From contig JAWUZG010000135.1 in the NCBI GenBank assembly GCA_036785705.1, forward strand, positions 4,526,001-4,590,000: DNA of 64,000 bases. The letters run 5' to 3'. Every line of letters starts with the position of its first letter. The first letter of the stretch is position 1. This document shows, piece after piece, positions 10,701 to 20,660 of the stretch. The notes beneath the pieces were generated by a model. That model searched no databases and was not told the DNA's origin. It saw only the letters and a program-made list of their open reading frames with translations. Both the position numbers and the translations under genes were made by a program. This stretch comes from Acanthornis magna. Taxonomy: Eukaryota > Chordata > Aves > Passeriformes > Acanthizidae.

Positions 10701-11905
10701 TTTTCGGGATACAAATGAAATTGCTTTTGTTATGGCGAGTCTTCGTTATAATCAACTTCTTGAGAGAAGCATTTTGGGTTCTGCTGTTGTGTAAGCTTGG
10801 TTTTCCTTTGTGGGTAATAAAGATAACCTTTTGAATAAAGCTTTGAGTTTCACAGTTAAAATTGACTGCTGTTAGAGGTTTATATTTAGGCAGTAATTAA
10901 CTATTCTTGTTTAATATAAACAAGTTACAGTAACGATTTACAAAAGTGTAGAAGCATTTTCATACTACGATATTGCCATTGTTATGCTATTAAGGAGATA
11001 ATTTAGTTATACAACTGTAGTAATACTTGCAGTATTGAGAAAGTTAGACTTTATCTTTCAGTCCTATTGAGAACCTAGCTGGATTTCCTATGACGTGTTT
11101 GTATATGTGTATATTGCAGTATATAATATAATACAATACTTGTTTATACACTGTAAGCTGTTTCAAAAGATGGAGTTTTTTAGCTTTAGAACATTATTTG
11201 GGGAATTTATTTTCCCCTCAGCTTTCTGGTCAGATATTGTTGTATCTAACCAGTAGTCTTAAGTGCCCATGGTAACTTAGTGTGGCTCTTCTGCCACAGA
11301 AGGTGAGATTTTACACGATCTCCCTTAGTGCCCACTTCGATCCTTTGTAGAAGCTGTGCAGTTGCCTCTGGCATTTGGTCTCTTCAGGTGATTTGTGTGT
11401 GGTAGTTACTCATTTACTTAGGCACAAACAAAATTATTCCAATAATTGCTGTTTCAGAGAAGTTTCTAGCTAGTGGGCTTTTAGATTTGTAGTTAAGCTG
11501 ATGCTTTTTTCTTTTTCGTAGACAAGTCCATGTTTTGAAGTTTAACAGATGTGCCTTTTAAAGCTGACTGCCATATTTTCTGCCTTTGGCTAGGCCAAGC
11601 AGCTGATCAGCAGTATTAGACACTGTATTAGCTGAAAAGAAGCATGAGGAACTAGAGATGTTTGATTTCAAAACTCTCTCAAGATGATCGTGTACAGCCA
11701 TGTATTTAATTTCTTTCTATTAAGCCATCCCCGTTGCTAAATTCTATTTTTTTTTCAAGCCAATCTACCCCTCCACCTAATGGACCTTTACTGGATGATA
11801 CTGACCCAGACTGTGGACTCCATCACTACAGCCTGCACCTGGATCTGCATGGCAGAAGCTGCAGGTACCTGTGTGGAACATTCAATGGCCACTTCTGCAG
11901 AAAAG
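1629..11905 (+). CDS. FBXO15: FBXO15, F-box only protein 15 (partial, multi-exon)
   Basis: Six exons were assembled by eye: 1629-1746, 2819-2923, 5468-5710, 5955-6164, 8324-8453 and 11760-11905. Each has an AG acceptor and a GT donor. The codons split across introns join in frame at the first four junctions and no internal stop appears. The product begins with a short N-terminal segment, then an F-box (starts MPSEMLLKVF), then blocks that match mammalian FBXO15 as I remember it, such as PYTGLP, KDTSVTVLWYG, NPGLLGG and LHLDLHGRS. Known family role: F-box proteins are the substrate receptors of SCF (SKP1-CUL1-F-box) ubiquitin ligases. Mouse Fbxo15 is an Oct3/4 target marking embryonic stem cells, but is dispensable. 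Seen gaps: no start exon, one missing internal exon between 8453 and 11760, and an uncertain C-terminus. The intact frames suggest a functional gene. Confidence 0.9.
2650..2693. repeat. Two-copy 22-bp tandem duplication in an intron
   Basis: The unit ctcttcaggtgacttttgat (plus tc) occurs at 2650-2671 and is followed immediately by a copy at 2672-2693 with one C-to-T change. It lies 126 bases before the F-box exon and contains CAG|GTGA-like sequence in both copies. Confidence 0.9.
2819..2923 (+). CDS. FBXO15: FBXO15 F-box exon
   Basis: Acceptor tttcccag and donor gtaagg bound a 105-base exon that reads MPSEMLLKVFSYLDPVSLLS followed by AGCVNKRFYDLASD. This is a classic F-box: proline near the start, the L-x-x-x-x-F-S-Y-L core, then the C-x-x-x-x-R-F/W-x-x-L pattern. 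By family knowledge it is the SKP1-binding segment. The trailing 'ca' joins the next exon as CAT (His). The wording is very close to mammalian FBXO15. Confidence 0.93.
2924..5467 (+). other. Intron between the F-box exon and the next exon
   Basis: This 2544-base intron holds no recognisable exon or transposable element. The only structure seen is a three-copy 11-bp tandem repeat of tgctaacattg at 5349-5380. Confidence 0.75.
5349..5380. repeat. Three-copy 11-bp tandem repeat
   Basis: The motif gctaacatt recurs at 5350, 5361 and 5372 with a period of 11 bases, inside an FBXO15 intron shortly before the exon at 5468. Confidence 0.9.
5468..5710 (+). CDS. FBXO15: FBXO15 exon, post-F-box region
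   Basis: Acceptor attttcag and donor gtaagc bound 243 bases. The exon encodes HGLWLKLYSSALQ just after the F-box, then DKNPGYWKNE, FKTRVMLLAKPLDPYTGLPF and SKEAMK. The GYWK-E and KP-DPYTGLP blocks are the strongest family signatures and match mammalian FBXO15 closely. There are no stops, and the split codon AA|T carries the frame into the next exon. Confidence 0.95.
5955..6164 (+). CDS. FBXO15: FBXO15 exon, central domain
   Basis: The exon comes after a short 244-base intron, with acceptor aataacag and donor gtgagt. It encodes VSGLSWVIALKDKNGKEHVM, KDTSVTVLWYGRDWLCLDIL and KLYGVTPLLPPLGRPPKKKG. The pattern (GL-W-I-LK-K-GKE--ME, then DTSVTV-WYG--W-CL--LSTL-L-G-TP) follows mammalian FBXO15. 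The last two bases 'gg' join the first base of the next exon to form GGA. Confidence 0.95.
6359..6592 (+). mobile_element. Solo LTR of an avian ERV, alpharetrovirus/ERVK-like
   Basis: A 234-bp unit opens with TGTGGCA and closes with its inverted repeat TGCCACA. Inside are a TATA-type ttatataat near 6469, a polyadenylation signal aataaa near 6492, and directly after it gccatttg...ccaccacattggtgt. That last arrangement strongly resembles the R/U5 region of avian leukosis-type LTRs as I recall it. It lies in sense orientation in an FBXO15 intron. No primer-binding site or internal retroviral sequence follows at 6593, so it is a solo LTR. No obvious target-site duplication flanks it. Confidence 0.8.
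7508..7610 (+). mobile_element. CR1 LINE fragment (3' region)
   Basis: Text such as attaggaagaagctttttac, then tgtgagggtggtgagacact and gtggatgctccatccctgg follows the 3' untranslated part of avian CR1 elements. It is truncated at both ends and lies in the intron between 6164 and 8324. Confidence 0.75.
8324..8453 (+). CDS. FBXO15: FBXO15 exon, central domain continued
   Basis: Acceptor ctttccaaag and donor gtaagat bound the exon. It reads GPRRFALIAEYSLANVTESS and DELVQLFSLNPGLLGGNWK, corresponding to the family segment with LIA-Y-L, a short divergent stretch, and PGLL-G-WK. It ends exactly on a complete codon (AAG). The next recognised exon at 11760 begins with one base of a split codon, so these two cannot be spliced directly to each other. 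Confidence 0.93.
8454..11759 (+). other. Long intron interval that must hide one FBXO15 exon
   Basis: This 3306-base interval separates two secure FBXO15 exons whose phases are incompatible. Direct joining would reach a stop after six codons. An undiscovered exon whose length leaves remainder 2 on division by 3 is required. The rest is AT-rich intron in which I recognise no repeat family. Confidence 0.75.
9047..9147 (+). other. Weak candidate for the missing FBXO15 linking exon
   Basis: The stretch runs from an AG at 9045-9046 to a GT at 9148-9149. It starts in phase 0 and leaves two bases, exactly what is needed to join 8453 to 11760 (giving AG|C). It encodes TPMQKELAFCTECTG at its start, and ELAF also occurs in the mammalian exon at this place. 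Against it: the acceptor has almost no pyrimidine tract, and the rest of the peptide is cysteine-rich and unlike the family. Confidence 0.15.
11760..11905 (+). CDS. FBXO15: FBXO15 exon, C-terminal domain
   Basis: A T-rich acceptor (tttttttttcaag) and donor gtaaag bound 146 bases. The exon encodes QSTPPPNGPLLDDTDPDCGL, HHYSLHLDLHGRS and CRYLCGTFNGHFCRKG. It matches the mammalian block in which a proline-rich stretch with FLDD precedes YGLHGYQLHVDLHSGG and the YLCGTF motif. The exon starts one base into a codon boundary (c, then CAA) and leaves one base (g) for the next exon. Confidence 0.93.
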
Positions 11906-12389
11906 GTAAAGTTGATGGAACAATAATGTCTGCTTTAGAAATGATCCCTGCTGCCGTGTCTTCTTATATCCAGTGTCTCTGTTTTAAGGGGAGAAACTGA
12001 AATGGAATTTTAAGAGTAAGTGATCTCTCTGTTTGTTGTGTGGCTTCTTTATATCTGCATGGCAATTTGTGTGGTGTGCTCAGCCTGCTCTGTCACATTG
12101 ACAGTGTCAGGCCTGGGACACAAATTTTGCAGATTGTCAGGGTCTTTTCTTTTGCTTCACTGCAGCATTAATAATGCAGTGGCACAGGTTTTGGTGCAGG
12201 TTGATGTTTCTTCCACTTGTATTTTATAAAGGAGAGACAATTTGTCCTCATACGTTTTGGAGGCTTGTTTCGGTAGAATTCTCCTCGAGTATACTTTGGG
12301 TGCACTGACAGATTAAATATATAAATATATTTGTAGAAGTTACTGTGAACTTTAAGAACTTTAAGATGGATAGACCTCCAGCATAGACC

Positions 12390-12730
12390 TCCATGGGCTG
12401 CAGGGGGACAGCCAGCCTCACCATGAGATGCAGGGGAATCTCTACTCCGGTGCCTCTTTTTTCACTGACTCGAGTGTCTGCAGGGCTGTTTCTCTCGTTC
12501 TTACGCCTTTGTCTGGCTGCAATTGTGCAGGTTTTTTTACCCCCCTTCTTAAATCTGTTATCCCAGAGGCACTACCACCATTGCTGATGGGCTTGTCCTT
12601 GGCCAATGGTGGATTTTTGGAGCTGGCATTTGCAGTGTTCAACATAGGGGAAGCTTCTGGCAGCTTCTCACAGAAGCTGTCCTTGTAGCCCCTCTGCTAT
12701 CAAAACCTGGTCACACAAACCCAACACAGT
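12390..12730 (+). mobile_element. Interspersed GC-rich avian repeat, probably LTR/ERV-derived
   Basis: The stretch runs from ccatgggctgcagggggaca through ttatcccagaggcactacca and gggcttgtccttggccaa to cacaaacccaacacag. I recognise this word order from a repeat seen many times in bird assemblies, which I believe is retroviral-LTR related, but I cannot confirm its family name. It accounts for the overlapping open frames seen here on both strands. It ends about 30 bases before the candidate exon at 12760. Confidence 0.5.
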
Positions 12731-12759
12731 TACAAAGGCCTGCTGTGATTCTCTATCAG

Positions 12760-13000
12760 AATGAAGCATGTTAGGATCCTTGTCCTGAAAAATCCAGAGT
12801 GGCTCTACTCGCCTGACATGCCTTGCTCCAGGACAGTGAAACTTGTAAACGTGCATTGGAAACATGACAGCTGTGACACTGTTGTGTTTCTGCCCTGCGG
12901 TCTTCAGGTGTTTCAAGGAAAAAGTGATGCTTTCTTAGCCTGTTTGCTGGAGTTGTGTGGTACCAAGACACTGTCTTACTTCCATGCAGAGAGTTCTAGG
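12760..13000 (+). CDS. Candidate diverged C-terminal FBXO15 exon
   Basis: An 80-codon open stretch lies between the acceptor-like tctctatcag and the strong donor gtaagg. It reads MKHVRILVLKNPEW, later VNVHWKHDSCDTVVFLPC and finally SYFHAESSR. These resemble, in order, three mammalian FBXO15 C-terminal blocks as I recall them (HVKLIVIHLK, VGLSWKTD--D and DYVDAEG). Identity is far lower than in the upstream exons. The phase does not fit 11905 directly: that exon leaves one base, but this one needs two. Either another small exon intervenes or the call is wrong. Confidence 0.28.
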
Positions 13001-13887
13001 GTAAGGTCTTAAAATTGTTTTTCTGAGGTGTGGAGAGCAACTGAAGTTAAAGTACAGTGGATTGCTTGTACTTCAGGATTGCTTTCTTGTGTACGCTGGA
13101 AGTCTTTATTCTCAAAGAGAATTTTTATTAGCATGTCAGCTGTGGGTACTTCCTCTGTCCTTATTTTATTGTAGTTTGGCTGATTTTATCCAGATCTGTT
13201 AGGAAAACAAAGGTTTTCAACCTTTCCCTGTTGCTGTCAGGGAAGCACTCCCCTGACTCCCTGTCAGGAGTGTTTTAAACCCATCACTGCCTTTGGCAGA
13301 AAGCTGAAGGTCTCACAGTTATAATGTTTGCGTGAGCTTCCTCAGCAGTATCACTGTTGGGATAGGTTGGTTGGGGAGTGCCAGTGCTGGAAAAGGCTGG
13401 AGTGTGGACTGCTTTTAGCACCAGAGATGTCAGTGAATGCATGTGAGAAAAGGCCTCAGAAGCCAGAAACCTGCTGTCAACTTAGCAGGGAATGGCCTTG
13501 GGCTTTCCAGTGCTCTGGGAGGTGGGACAAACCTCACAGATGGGACATGTCCTCCTTGTTCAGTCCAGACAATCTGCGTTGGAAAAATGACTTCATTCAC
13601 ACAAATCTTCCTCATGAAATAAAGATCTGATGTAGTAAACCCAGTGACTGAACTGCATCAGAGCTTTATTTCATGATAGGGTGAGTCGTTATTGATGATG
13701 TGATGATTTTTATGTCATGATGTGTTACGAATGGGTTTAAACACAGAAGAGCAAAGATAGCTAGATCTCTGTGAATAAAATGGATTGAACCCAGAAAGGT
13801 TTGAAATATAGCAAAAAAAAAAAAAAGGTTAAAACCAAACGAGGTTAGATGTTGCTGCCAAAAAATCGATATATTTTATATAACAGT

Positions 13888-14029
13888 AAAAAAGGCAAAG
13901 AGAAAGAAGGAAAGGAAGAAGGAAGGAAAGAAAGAGAGAAAGAAAGAGAAGAAAGAGAAGAAAGAGAAGAAAGAGAGAGAGAAAGAGAGAGAAAGAAAGA
14001 AAGAAAAAGAGAGAAAGAAAGAAGGAAGA
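13888..14029 (+). repeat. Polypurine (GAAA/GAGA)n microsatellite
   Basis: About 140 bases consist almost only of A and G, in irregular GAAA, GAAG and GAGA units. The charged (K/E/R) and, on the other strand, Ser/Leu/Phe-rich open frames over it are artefacts of the repeat. Confidence 0.95.
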
Positions 14030-15103
14030 GTAGGGCAGTTGGGCTCCTCTGTCTGCACAGCCTTGGACCAGAGGCTTTTTCACTACACACCCAAAACCTC
14101 TCTTCCCCCCACCCTTTGGTGTCAGGGTCTGTGCTGGCCTGGCAGCTGATAGCCCTGGGGCTATGGTCTCTACCCCAAAGGTGCTAAGCTTGACCCCTCC
14201 GTGAATGTGTTCTTTTCCTCCAGCCTGGAGTTTTTACTTTATCTTATCTCCATCAGCGCACAGTTCAGAGCTCCATTCAGGGTTTTGGTGGTTTGCTCTG
14301 CAGCTTTTCTGTACAGTTCTGTACAGTTTTTTTGTACAGTTTTGCTACAATAGCCAAAAGTCCTTCATGAAGATGTTTAAGCCATAAATTATAACATTTC
14401 AGTCTCCGATGTGATTTGAAGCCACCATTGATTTAACTGGTGGTCTTGTCCTTTGCTATCCTGTAAGGGGAGTAACTTGTATCAGATATGATAGAGCATA
14501 TGGTGTCCATTCCCTGCCTCACCTATCCTTGCTTGTCCCTTGTGCAGAGGGGCTGCATGATATTGGTTATCCCCCCAAAAATAGAGCAAATGCTCTACAC
14601 ATCGCTTTCCAGGCCTTTCATTGCCACTGAAGTCCAACAAAATTTTGGTATCTAGAGGTATGTGCTCTAACCCAGAAAGCAGCACCAAAGCTGATTATTA
14701 TTTGGTGAAATTTATTTATTTTTCTTCAGAAAATATTTAGTCTCAATGACTTTGTAAACAGCTTGCTGTTTGCATTTGGGGGATAAAAAGAAGAAGCGAT
14801 CCTCAAGAGAGCAATATCAGATTATTTGTTAAGGAAAAAGCTTTAATACTTGTTAATTGCATGATTTAGAGTCTTCTGTCATTATCATAGTTGTTTAAAG
14901 ACAAGTCTTTCCCTTTAAGTAGTGCAAACCCCCCCAATTTTTAAAAATCCATTCCTTAAAAAGCAAACAAAAAACCACCTTGCTTCTCCTGAGGGCAAGG
15001 CAATGCCACATCAAAAGAAGGTGGATAATGAGAGAACGTAGGATGTAATGTTGAAATTTGAAAAAACAATCCAAAAAACGTTCCGCTGACCGAGCTATGT
15101 GTT

Positions 15104-15420
15104 GAGCCTGGAGACAGGAAGGCTCAGGGGCAATTTTATCACTGTGTAGAAATACCTAATTAGAGAGAATGAAAATGGTGGAGCTATACTCTTCTCAGCA
15201 GTGCCCACTGATGGTACAGGAGGCAATGGGCAGAAATAAAAACCCCATGAAGTTCCATCCGAACAAAAGAAAAAGCTTTTTCTCTCTTAGGGTGATCAGC
15301 TACTGGAAAAGGTTGTGTAAAGTCTCCATCTGTGGAGATACTCAAGACCTGATGGGGCACGGTCCTGGGCAGCCTGCTCTAGGCAGCCTGTCTGAGCAGG
15401 GGCAGAAGCTCTCTCCAGCC
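15104..15420 (+). mobile_element. CR1 LINE fragment
   Basis: The stretch starts near gagcctggagacaggaaggc and continues to gagatactcaagacctgatg and acggtcctgggcagcctgct, ending at ctgagcagggg. The last part is very close to the CR1 3' region text (gacacggtcctgggcagcctgctctagg...). The middle is diverged. The typical CR1 3' terminal octamer repeat is missing. Confidence 0.8.
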
Positions 15421-18400
15421 GTCTTCAATGTTTTTGTGAATTGCATTGGAATTCACTGTGCGCAAAAGATGCGAACTGTCCATACCATGTAGGGTGGGTA
15501 ATTGCTTAGGAGGTAAGCAGCTGGTTTTCAGCACTGTTTCAGACTTTCTGAGGTGCAGGGACTTGCATGAAGTTAGGCTCTGAGCAAGTTTCCTTGCTAC
15601 GAACTTCTGCATGTGGTACATGTCCCTGAATTCATACCAGAGTCCTCCCAGTGGAGGAGCATGTTGTGATACAGAGCATATTGCAGGCTCTGTACAATGT
15701 TGTCGAGGCCGGTTGGGCTCTCTAGAATGAGAAGCTCTGGTTTTCCATGGGTGTGCAGGTTGGTCTGAGCTTGGTCTTCCAAATATTATCATGCAGCTGA
15801 AAACAGAGATCTATGCTCAACAGATGGTCAGAGAGCACATCTTTGGGTTTTTTTTAACCCATACTTATAGATTCCCCAAATAAGTATTTGGAAGGTTTGA
15901 GCTAAGGCCTGAATCAACTCATACCTTCCTTTCAATACAGATCATATGCTTAATTCTTAGAGAGCTTTATAAGTAGTGGTTTCAGAGAAATTAGTAGTTC
16001 TGTACACATAAGCTTGTTGGCATCTTTTCCAATATAATTGTTGGTATTTTAATACGGTACTGCTTTGGAGTGGGACAGGACTAAACCACATCAAATACAT
16101 GCTCTATTTGCCCAAATGAGTTTATTCCTGCAGCTTTTTTTTGGTTGTTTGTTTGTTAATTTTTTTCTTTTTCTTTTTTTCTTCTGATGAATAGCTAACT
16201 ACTAGCAGACCAACATTCTTAGTAGAAGCTTATATCAACCTCAATTTTTGTCATTTTGGCTTTTAGTCATCATAATGTTATCTTCTGCAGTTGTTTTAAT
16301 GAAAACACAGCACATCCTGTCCAGACTTAAAAAAACATTCTCTCAATGAAAGATTTGGTGCAGAATGTTCTTTCTACAGATTTCTATCACTATTCATACT
16401 TCTAAACAAATATTTACCTTACAATGAGATTCATTCTGAGAGCTTCTAAACACATATTGTTTTTCAGGCAGAATCTAGTAAAGGAGAGAAATATAATTTC
16501 TAAGTGCTAAAATGCATACCAGCATATACAAACCAATAACCAGCCCAGTATGATCTGAAGAAATGACTTCCCCCTATACAGTGCATGTTCTTTAAAGAGA
16601 GCAACCACTGCTTTCTTGCTCATTGTAATTCACACTGCGTCCAGCACTACTGGAAAACTAATGAAAATGCTGGGAGTATAAGGCTTTATTTTACTGTTGA
16701 GAATTCTCAGTGGTTACAATATTATGTTGTGCCTAATTCTCCTGGTACCCCATTTTTTTAATGGTGATTGCTATTTTCAACCCAGTGATCCATTTCATGC
16801 ATTAGCCCCCTAAGAGCTGGATGTACCATGTAGCACAAAGGAGCTTTCAGAGCAAAATGCTTTTACTGGATAATTTGTAAACAGGAAAAATCTGCTCAAT
16901 CAGTTAGAAATCTTATAAGCAGAGGCTCACTGGCATGGAAATCTGGGAAGCAGAGCCTTTTAAGTCCACCTCAAGGAAGATCAAAGTGAAAGAATAAAGG
17001 GAGGAGGTGCTGGTTTAATTTTTTCATCTGAGACTGCATGATATGAAGTGATGCAACTGTTGCCATAGTAAAGTTATATCGAATTGACTACAAGCCAGTC
17101 AACACCACTGTGTAATATTCCCCCCCACCCCCACAAGCAAAGCAGGATAAACACTTCTTGATTGATTTTGTTTTCCCCCTTATAATAAGAAATTATAGGA
17201 ACTGATTTTAGAACTCTCTTAAAACTATAATTGCCAGCAGTGAAAAGTCAGCTAATATTTTTTGGATTGGGGCATACTGTTTCAGATACTGTTTCAGCTA
17301 TAATTCATCTTTTTCTCAAAATTGTCATTCATGAAGCACCTTCAGTTGTCAACTGTGAGATAAAGGAGTCATCTGCTCAGTTAACTGGGGGAATATTAAA
17401 ATATGGAAGATAATACCACTAGAATATTTTAAATGGTATCTATACACATCTGTTTAAGTTTTGGCAGAATTTACTTTCATCCTTGCCTTGTTACTCAAGT
17501 GTAATTTATAATGCATCTGAAGAATTCCCTTATCTCCCTCTCTACTTCACCCAGCATATGCATACATGCAGGCATTGAGAGACCAGGAAATATCATGTCA
17601 TGGCCTCTGTTACACAGTGTCTAATTTTACAGGATGTCTAGGAGGGTGTGGCAATAAAATGTGGTGGCTATAAAATAAAAAATAACTTCTGGTTGTGTTA
17701 GTGTTCATATTTGCATGGTTCAGGAGTTCAGTTAAGATTATACAGTGGGGTCAATATCTGAAGTGTTGCTACATTGTCAAAGCCATTAAAACATCAAACA
17801 AATTTGAATTCCTGTGACCAGAGCAGCCAGACACACAGAGGCTCATCGATATTAAGATCTATTTCTAACAGTGCCCTCCTGCTGTGTAGGAGGTGAGGGG
17901 CGACAGCCTTATTCAGAGGCCTTCTTTTACTTCAGAGGTTCTTAATTTCTTCTTGTTGCAGCACTTGAAAACTTTGAGGAACACCTTAGGGGCCAGATGC
18001 TGCAGTGTGAGCCGGAACTTCCACCTCCACTTGAGAGTGTTGAGTGGCCCAGCTGACCTCCAGGTGCTGTTTTCTGTCAGCTGCTGTGCCTGTGCCATGT
18101 CTGCTGCTCTCCAGGGTTGTTTGAGAAGCACAGTGCATCTCTCGTGGCTCTCAATTGTGACTAATCTTGCTTCAGGCAACTGATACCCTCACTAATGCGA
18201 TTTGCTCTTTCAACTCTTCCGGAGAGGCAGGTGTACTTTAAGGGACTTTATTTTATTTGAAAGGGCTTCATGTGCTTATTTTGTGCTGTTGCTTTAGAGG
18301 GGGGAGGAGGCAAATTGGATAAGCATTTCTTTCCCACTGAGGGCAAGGGATGCTGATGTTGCTCATAAACTTGCTGAAGAACTATCTCCCTCATGGCTGT

Positions 18401-19473
18401 ATGGCACAGACAGGCTTCTCCATCAATGCTGAAGGCTTGGCCATGGCAGGAGGGTTGACCATGGCCATTATTTTGGAGAATAGGTGGTGCCCTCTATGCC
18501 TAAAACCTGTCTTTGTTTGTCCCAAATATCCAGGTTGAAAATAGATGACTGATTAACTTTTTTAAAATGAAAACTGCAGCAATCTCCTTCCTACATCATT
18601 AGCTGTCTGAGAAATCACAGGTGTTCTCTATTTTTGCAGTGAAGTTATGCAGGTGTTAAACTTGCCTGGTTTTGTGATAGAGCTAAGTATCCTAAATCAG
18701 CAACAAGCTGAACTCCCTGCTTGCAATTGGCCCCAAGACTTTGAATTTGATTGGATACTTTAAAGGGAGCAGGCTTTAAGAACAGCTTTCTTGTGTTAGA
18801 AGCTTAGAATCCACTTAAAAGATGAGAAACAAGAAATAAAAGCAATAAAAATATTATTTGAAGGGAGCCTGGGAGAAGTGGAACAGCTGTAGATACTTGT
18901 GGCCCATCCCATCGTTCAGAGAGTGCAGTGTGACACAGCAACAGCGAAGCCCTAGAAAATTAAATGCTGCTCATTGATGTGCACAGGAAAGTGCAGATTT
19001 GAAAATTTCACAAATAAGCAGTGGACATCCTTATCCTTGGCAAACTGGGAAGCAAAAGCTCAGGGGTATAGAGAGAAATGAGAACAGGCCAGAGAGCACT
19101 TGGTGGTGAAAGAGCCTTTGTGAGTGGAGAGAACAGGAGAAACCAAAGTGAGCCCAAAAAGTCAGGTGGCCTGGTCACAGTGATGCAGCTAGGATCCCCC
19201 ACAGCATCATGTGGAAATGGATAGGAGTGAGGAACAACCTCATTTGTAAAAGGTAAGACTTATTCTTGCAGCCTGTTGTAGCTAAAAAAGTTTTTTTATT
19301 GTTTAAGTCTGCACACACACAGAGATAAGTTTCTGCTGTGAAAGTGTATGAATATGCTTGAAAAATTGGTCAACCTGAGTGTTTGCTGTTTCATTTCATT
19401 TAAAACAAATGTCTAGTAAATAACTTTTCCTTATTTTTTCTTTACCTCTTTATTAGAGACAGCTCTGGTTAGG

Positions 19474-19510
19474 TGTGGTTTATTAGCTGTGGTTTATTAG
19501 CTGTGGTTAT
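19474..19510. repeat. 14-bp tandem repeat, about 2.6 copies
   Basis: The unit tgtggtttattagc occurs twice exactly (19474-19487 and 19488-19501) and then partially. TGTGGTTT matches the RUNX core consensus, so the array gives two or three clustered RUNX-type words. Confidence 0.9.
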
Positions 19511-20640
19511 TCAGATGTCCCCTTTCTTCGCTAGCTGATGTTTTTCTGCATTCTCTGAAAGCATGTCAGAGTGCTGCAGCGTTCAATTGCTTTTGACAAG
19601 GAATGTTGATTCTCCTTATGTCCTCCACCCTCATATAAAAATAAGGCTTTGGTAGTCAGCAGTGTCCCCGGGGAGGCCTTGTTCTGCAAAATATAGAAGA
19701 GATTGAGGTGACTGGTAAGGGGGTGGTGTGGTACCATCTTCATTCTGCTGCCATGTTATCTACTGAAGAGCTTTCTTATTAAGGCATTGGCCTGATATGT
19801 TTATGCTAGTGAGGTAGGAATTAGACAAACTGTTGTTGAAGAAGCATCTGTCAGCTGAGTTGCACTGACTTATCACTATTGATTAGCCAGTGCTTATTGT
19901 TATGTCTATCGACTGCTTTTGTGGTCTGGCATTTTTAAGGGATTGTTTTCTTTTATGGCATCCTCTGGCTGTTACCAGTAAGACAAAGCCTCCTGTATTT
20001 CAAATGAGCTCACTCATTATTTTTCATTGTATTTTCTATTACAACCATTATCTTAGATCATGTAGATGTAATAGAAACAATGTTTATAGGAAACAGTTCA
20101 ATCTCTATGAAAAGGAAACCTTTCAAGATTCTACCCTATGAGAAAGAAAGATTGTTGTTCTTTTAAGGAGATAAAATGGGAAAAAAATAACAGGCCACAA
20201 ATAAAGCATGTGTTACAGAAAGAGCACCATATCTCGTACTTCTTTAAGGCAAAATTTGGCCCCTTAATTTACATAATAAGAATGTAACCAGAGTAGCACC
20301 ACCAACATCAATGTTACGCTGGGCTGACTCTGGATCAGAACTGCACACAAAAATTTAGCCTTCTTGTGAGCAAGTGGTGAAGGTAATGTGGAATATGCGT
20401 ATTATTGGTGGGCTCTGTTTGTCTTGATGGTTGAGATTATATTTTCAAGATTATGGAGGGCCTTTGTGTAAAGAGCCTACTGCCCCTCTCCTGCCAAGGA
20501 TTTTCTCTGCTCCTTTTCCTAGTATTTTGCTAACTTTTACAAAGGCGGAATACACGGAGTTGACATTTTCACCACTAAACCTTAGTGGATTCAATGCTCA
20601 TATTCTAGCCTTGTGTTTGGAGGAAAAAACCCAAAAACTT

Positions 20641-20660
20641 AAAAAAAAAAAAAAAAAAAA
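20641..20660 (+). repeat. A20 homopolymer
   Basis: An uninterrupted run of about 20 A bases is visible. No retrotransposed sequence is recognisable upstream, so it is treated as a simple repeat. Confidence 0.9.

Noticed and set aside
13619..13626. AATAAAG as the FBXO15 polyadenylation signal
   Set aside because: The word is common by chance in AT-rich DNA and the last coding exon is not established, so no terminal site can be assigned.
13845..14187. Long charged or Leu/Ser/Phe-rich open frames on both strands
   Set aside because: They are translations of the GAAA/GAGA microsatellite.
15379..15792. 137-codon minus-strand open frame
   Set aside because: It partly overlaps a CR1 fragment, has no recognisable domain and no splice or promoter context.
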